From the NCBI RefSeq assembly GCF_964275005.1, contig NC_092705.1:11223912-11287911 (forward strand): a DNA stretch of 64,000 nucleotides. The letters are read 5' to 3'. The notes under the pieces were generated by a model, which did no database searches, was not told the origin of the DNA, and worked only from the letters and a program-made list of their open reading frames with translations. Origin of the DNA: Diadema setosum (Eukaryota; Echinodermata; Echinoidea; Diadematoida; Diadematidae). Shown here piece by piece: positions 60,008 to 64,000 of the stretch (position 1 is the first letter of the stretch; each line of letters opens with the position of its first letter). The translations under genes and the position numbers were made by a program.

Positions 60008-61186
60008 CAGAAGTTTTGCCATGCCAAATGTAGGTGTAATGTACAAGCAGAAGTCATAAATCCTAAATGTGGCAGATAAAGATGCGATGTGCGTCGTTCA
60101 CCCATGCACTCGAAGTAAAAAGGCTTTCAAATTGAAGGCACTGAAAATGAGTGCCAGTATCTTTCTCGTTTCAGAGTGATGTAGTAAGGCTTTTGCAAAG
60201 TGAGTTTCCCCATGTACGAACACCTGATGCGTTATCTAAGGTAGATTGTATAAACATATTGCCATTGATATACCCTTATCTGTAGCATTGTGACAAGCTC
60301 TGAACACAGAGGTCTATGAATATTCATCACACCGGTACATACGGCACAGATTCCCCATACCACTTTGGGATATTGAAAGGATGATAATCCAAATTAAATG
60401 CAGTGTTGAAGCCCTTGGGAGCCATGTTCCAGTCCAAAAGCACCCGAATGATGAAACAGACACCTAGCATTCCATTCTACATAAATTCTCTATTCCCTCC
60501 TGTTAATGGTTATGATCAGGTCATGCATTTCAAGATAGTGATGAATAGCTGATTTCTCCTACGGTTACCCAAAGGGATCCTGTGTGAAAACCTCTGAAGC
60601 TACTACAAACAACTACATCATCTTTCAACCTCCAACGGTATCTACACATAAAAACATCTAGGATGCACTACGTCCTGATCTAAAGATCACATTTTACTAC
60701 TTCTTGGACCCCTTCTGATCCACTTTCTTTGATCCCATAAAGGACACATGTAGAACAATTCCAATAATTTGGTATCTCCATTCCTGAGAATCGGTCCTGC
60801 ACAGTACTATCAGACTTCATCATCTAAAGCATCATTTTTAAAGCATGATACCAGTTTTAGAAGACTGATGGAAATAATAAGTTTGTACATTTAAATCATC
60901 CAGAACACATTTCGCCCTCAAGAATCTTGTGGGACAACTATTCAGTCAGTCGTAATAACACCTTGATTCCCCCCCCCCCCCCAAAAAAAAAGGGGAGGGC
61001 AGAATCATTTTCTTGCATATTCAGCTGTGTCGTAGGACAAGTGTATGGAAAGTTGTCCTTCAAGCTAAACCAATCGAGAAACTATGTGAATTGAGCCCTA
61101 AGCTGTCTGATGAGCTCGTAAGTAGAGGCACTCTCAATCGTAACATCAGCAAACATTTCTACAGCTTGTGACGACGCCGACGTGGC
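60008..61186 (-). other. 3' flank or 3' UTR of the MYND gene
   Basis: No coding segment is recognised. The side nearest 61186 is probably untranslated 3' sequence of the MYND gene. A poly(C) and poly(A) tract lies at 60969-60990. Confidence 0.45.
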
Positions 61187-61620
61187 TCACACAAAGCTAT
61201 AATTCTCCGTACAGTCTGCTTTGACCCCAGTCAGTGCGTCCCTTCCTCCAGAATTCACATGACTGTTCAAGAGTCCAGTTACTGTTCTCCCATCACCACT
61301 GCCGCCTCCTTGCTGACCTTGACCTTTGGCCTTTGACCCCTTTTCACCAGGACTCTGCCCACTTTTCCCAGCAGCGCCAGCTTTCCCAATGCCTGGACCT
61401 CCTTTGGAGTTTCCAAAGCCGGCTCCCTGCTGACCTCTTGCTCCCATTTGACCTCTGACACTTGACCCAGCCACAGTCTTCATCTTTGACGTGCTCTCTT
61501 CACCTTTGACCTTGCCGTGAGTCCCCTGACCTTTACCCCCAGTGTTATTCTGCAGAGAATAGGCAGCATTGTAGCCTCCTCCAGCGGCGGGATTCGTTGG
61601 ACTCGGACTTCGACTGCGTC
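61187..61620 (-). CDS. MYND gene terminal exon (Gly/Gln-rich tail)
   Basis: 434 bases after a CTCGCAG acceptor. Contains GGGYNAAYSLQNN, repeated GQQG and KGQG motifs, and ends CTENYSFV. Low-complexity composition, no known domain. Confidence 0.83.
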
Positions 61621-62541
61621 CTGCGAGGAACAGATGAACATGACATCATTTATAACAACTTCAGCAAAACTACTGTAAAACCAAAAACATTTGCAGCATG
61701 AAAAATTCGCGAATTTGAGCTGACAGCCTTTTTTGCGGCATGAAACTTTTGTGAATCACCACTGGCATTCAATGTATTGTGTAGACAAACACCTTTGTGT
61801 GCATTTCACTTTTGTAAACCTTGGCTCCTCATGAAATTTGTGAAAGTTTCATGCACCATGCACAAGAAAATGTGTGTTTTACTGCATTCTAGAGCAAGTG
61901 CTGGTCTAATCACTTGATTAAATGTATGCACATGAACAATTGTATCCAAAGGATATATTTGCTTTCTTCTCAACTTCATTCAAAAGAGGAAATTTGGTAA
62001 AAATCTGTGTGTGATTGAAAGGGAATCTTGTAAAACAAAAACATTGTTATCATGGATGAATTACACACGAGACCATGACTCATATCAAATACTCTCTTGC
62101 AGAAAAAAAAAATGCATACAGACTCCACAACTTTCCTATCTTTTAGTCTACCTTTGGTTACTCTTGCATTGTCATGTTTATATAAACATTCTACTTGAAT
62201 TTGAACTTTGAGTGGACACACACTTCAAAGCACCTCAAAGAAAAATTCAGAGCTCTGTGACATCTGTAGATTCATAGAGCTTTTGTACATGTTGAAAAAA
62301 AAAGAAAATAAAGGAATGCAACTGCTATATATTGGGATAAAGGAGGATTTTTTTTTTTTGACAAAAAATGGCGAACAAGACATTACCACCAAGCCGTAGA
62401 CACTCCTCCTTGTGCCTTGCATTCCAGGCTTTGATTTTACAGGCTTTGCTGCAGTAGTAGACTTCTTTGCATCGTGTGCAGGCCGAGAGACGTACTCCGA
62501 TGGAGCGGCCGCACTCGTAGCAGTACCGAAACAGGGGTTTT
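61187..62541 (-). CDS. MYND zinc-finger protein, last two exons (5' part outside window)
   Basis: Exons 62541-62387 (phase 2 in, phase 1 out) and 61620-61187 join in frame to a TGA at 61187. The first encodes a MYND zinc finger in C-C-C-C-C-C-H-C order: YCYECG, CTRCKEVYYC, SKACK and HKEEC. MYND domains mediate protein-protein contacts, often with proline-rich partners. The second gives a tail of about 143 residues rich in Gly, Gln, Lys and Ser, starting RSRSPSPTNP, likely disordered. Upstream exons were not found up to 64000, so a SET, ankyrin, TPR or other partner domain may lie outside. I cannot name the family member. Confidence 0.85.
61672..61885. mobile_element. MITE between the two MYND exons
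   Basis: ACTGTAAAACCAAAAACATTT on the left and AAAATGTGTGTTTTACTG on the right are inverted copies about 214 bases apart, with GAAACTTTTGTGAA and GTGAAAGTTTC inverted inside. It lies in the intron, 52 bases from the terminal exon's acceptor. Confidence 0.6.
62387..62541 (-). CDS. MYND gene penultimate exon (zinc finger)
   Basis: 155 bases after a CGTACTCAG acceptor, donor GGTG|GTAATG. The whole MYND finger is in this one exon. A GT two codons earlier (CTTG|GTGGTA) is an alternative donor but breaks the frame with the next exon. Confidence 0.87.
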
Positions 62542-64000
62542 CTGAGTACGAAATATGACACGCATTACAAATTATGACTGACAATTCCAAGAGCATACTG
62601 TGAGGTAACTCTCTTGGATCAATTTCCACATTTCTGGTCCCCGATGATATGCTAGTTAAAAGTTACATATTACATCTTCTTCTACCCCCCCCAAAAAAAA
62701 AAAAAAATTGTTCGTAATAAGCACCATTGCTTTAAAAGAGCATGTCGTTCCATCGCCAAATAATGTATTTGCTATGCTAGAACAGTTTACAGATGTATTG
62801 TCTCTGATGTATACATATAATCTGATCAAAGAAGATAATGAGGGCCACCATGAACAAAGAGTTTGTTTGTTGGTTGGTTGGTTAAAAAAGATTTAAACCC
62901 AATCAATTTATGAAAGAATATCTCCATCTTTTAATTTGTGATCTTAGAAAAGATATCTCTATTTATATTATTCCTTCATATTACAATACATGAGCTTGTA
63001 TAATAGGGCATTAAAAATTGTTAAAATTGATAAGGCTCAAATATATCATAGTTTCCTTGTTGCATATGGCTGTACGGTGTCATACGAATTACATTTAAAT
63101 GTTAGTTTTATCCTCTTTACTACCAGTAGCTAAATTACAAAGCATTTATACACACTTTCCATAAAATTTTAAGGACAACAATTACACTGTTCTGTCAGCA
63201 CAACAAATGATGGTCACATATATTGACTGTGGTCTGCAAAACATAATTTTGTAAGCTAATAACAACAAAATGTAAATAAATTATGATTCCAACTTAACTT
63301 AAATAAACTCAAACAATAAACATACTGTCATACATGGGGGGAAAAATAACAATCTTGCTCACAATAAGCCAAGTAAGGTGTACAAATAAAATATTTATGG
63401 GAAAAAAATGCAAAGGCCAACTGATACAAAGTTTTCTTCATCTATGAAAACTATTCATAGTCACATTATAACAGGACAATGTTAATGAGATGTTAGCTTG
63501 TTGAGAATAATTATAAGCTCTCACACACTCACAGTGAACTCTTACAGCAAAGGAAGGGGTTAATACTTGTTTATGTTATGGTGATAAAACTTAGAGAGAA
63601 GCGAGAAGTTAGGATGGCCTGTTTTGTAATGAATAACAATGTGACAATCTTCCACTTGACAAAACCGAACAAAACAGGCTTTTGCTGAGTATTCAGCATT
63701 TTAATTACTAATGTACAATTTGATTTCATTCTGCTTGAACAAGATACAATTGCACAGTTTCAACAGCTGTCCACAGAATGAAAGTTGAGCTTTCATATTC
63801 AAACTTTCAATGGGGCATCAATTTCTACAATGCCTTCATTTCAATAAGATTTCTTGGGAGAAATATATGCGAAAATGAACTGGCTTTTTTGGTTTCCCAA
63901 ATTCTAGTACGACACATTGGCAATTAAATGAAGTCAGTTGTTAGCCTTAAGTCACTGCTGCATTGCAGTATTTGCAGTACAAACATGTTCACTTTAAGCC
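62542..64000 (-). other. Upstream intron of the MYND gene
   Basis: AT-rich sequence without a recognisable exon on the minus strand, presumably intronic. Nothing else is identified. Confidence 0.5.

Overview
The window looks like about 64 kb of AT-rich, intron-rich animal DNA. Genes are split into short exons with GT-AG introns. The space between them is full of (TA)n and (CA)n microsatellites, small inverted-repeat DNA elements (MITEs), a tRNA-derived SINE, a 5'-truncated LINE and a tandem non-autonomous Helitron. A secreted laccase-type multicopper oxidase with this exon layout, together with this repeat mix, fits a marine invertebrate, perhaps an echinoderm or another invertebrate deuterostome. 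That placement is inference; nothing in the window fixes the species.

Three host gene models are supported, all on the minus strand. (1) A complete laccase-like gene (gene B) runs from a signal-peptide exon at 51.4 kb to a stop at 31.65 kb. Its ten exons join in phase to 625 codons and carry all ten copper-binding histidines plus the T1 cysteine and methionine. (2) Exons 1-3 of a second copy (gene A) lie downstream in the same orientation at 27.0-19.35 kb, with identical exon lengths and phases and no stops. No exon 4-10 is visible in the 19 kb to its left, so gene A is either a 5' fragment or has a very long third intron leaving the window. (3) The last two exons of a MYND zinc-finger gene are at 62.5-61.2 kb; its 5' part lies beyond the right edge.

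Region by region: 0-17.9 kb holds no recognisable host gene. It contains a TTAA-flanked inverted-repeat element, a 1.75 kb block present twice, a 1 kb foldback element present twice, a 1.5 kb segment present twice, a hairpin with AP-1 motifs, and a GC-rich minisatellite with 10-bp periodicity at 15.8-16.1 kb. 18.8-27.65 kb (gene A) and about 39.1-52.0 kb (gene B exons 1-3 and promoter) are diverged copies of one segmental duplication. Each copy later gained its own insertions: a LINE and a TA-flanked MITE in A; a foldback with a SINE inside it, several MITEs and a 4.1 kb tandem Helitron in B. 27.65-31.65 kb is the spacer between the laccase genes. 52-61 kb is intergenic and rich in MITEs, SINE and microsatellites, with a recent 0.69 kb tandem duplication at 55.4-56.8 kb.

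The functional content is therefore a small laccase cluster, presumably secreted phenol- or metal-oxidising enzymes, in a repeat-dense setting, plus one partial MYND protein. The most notable non-genic features are the helically phased GC array and repeat-borne CRE (TGACGTCA) and DR1 (GGGTCAAAGGTCA) motifs inside the large first intron of gene B. No tRNA or rRNA gene, CRISPR array, or retrovirus-like or Polinton-like element was recognised.
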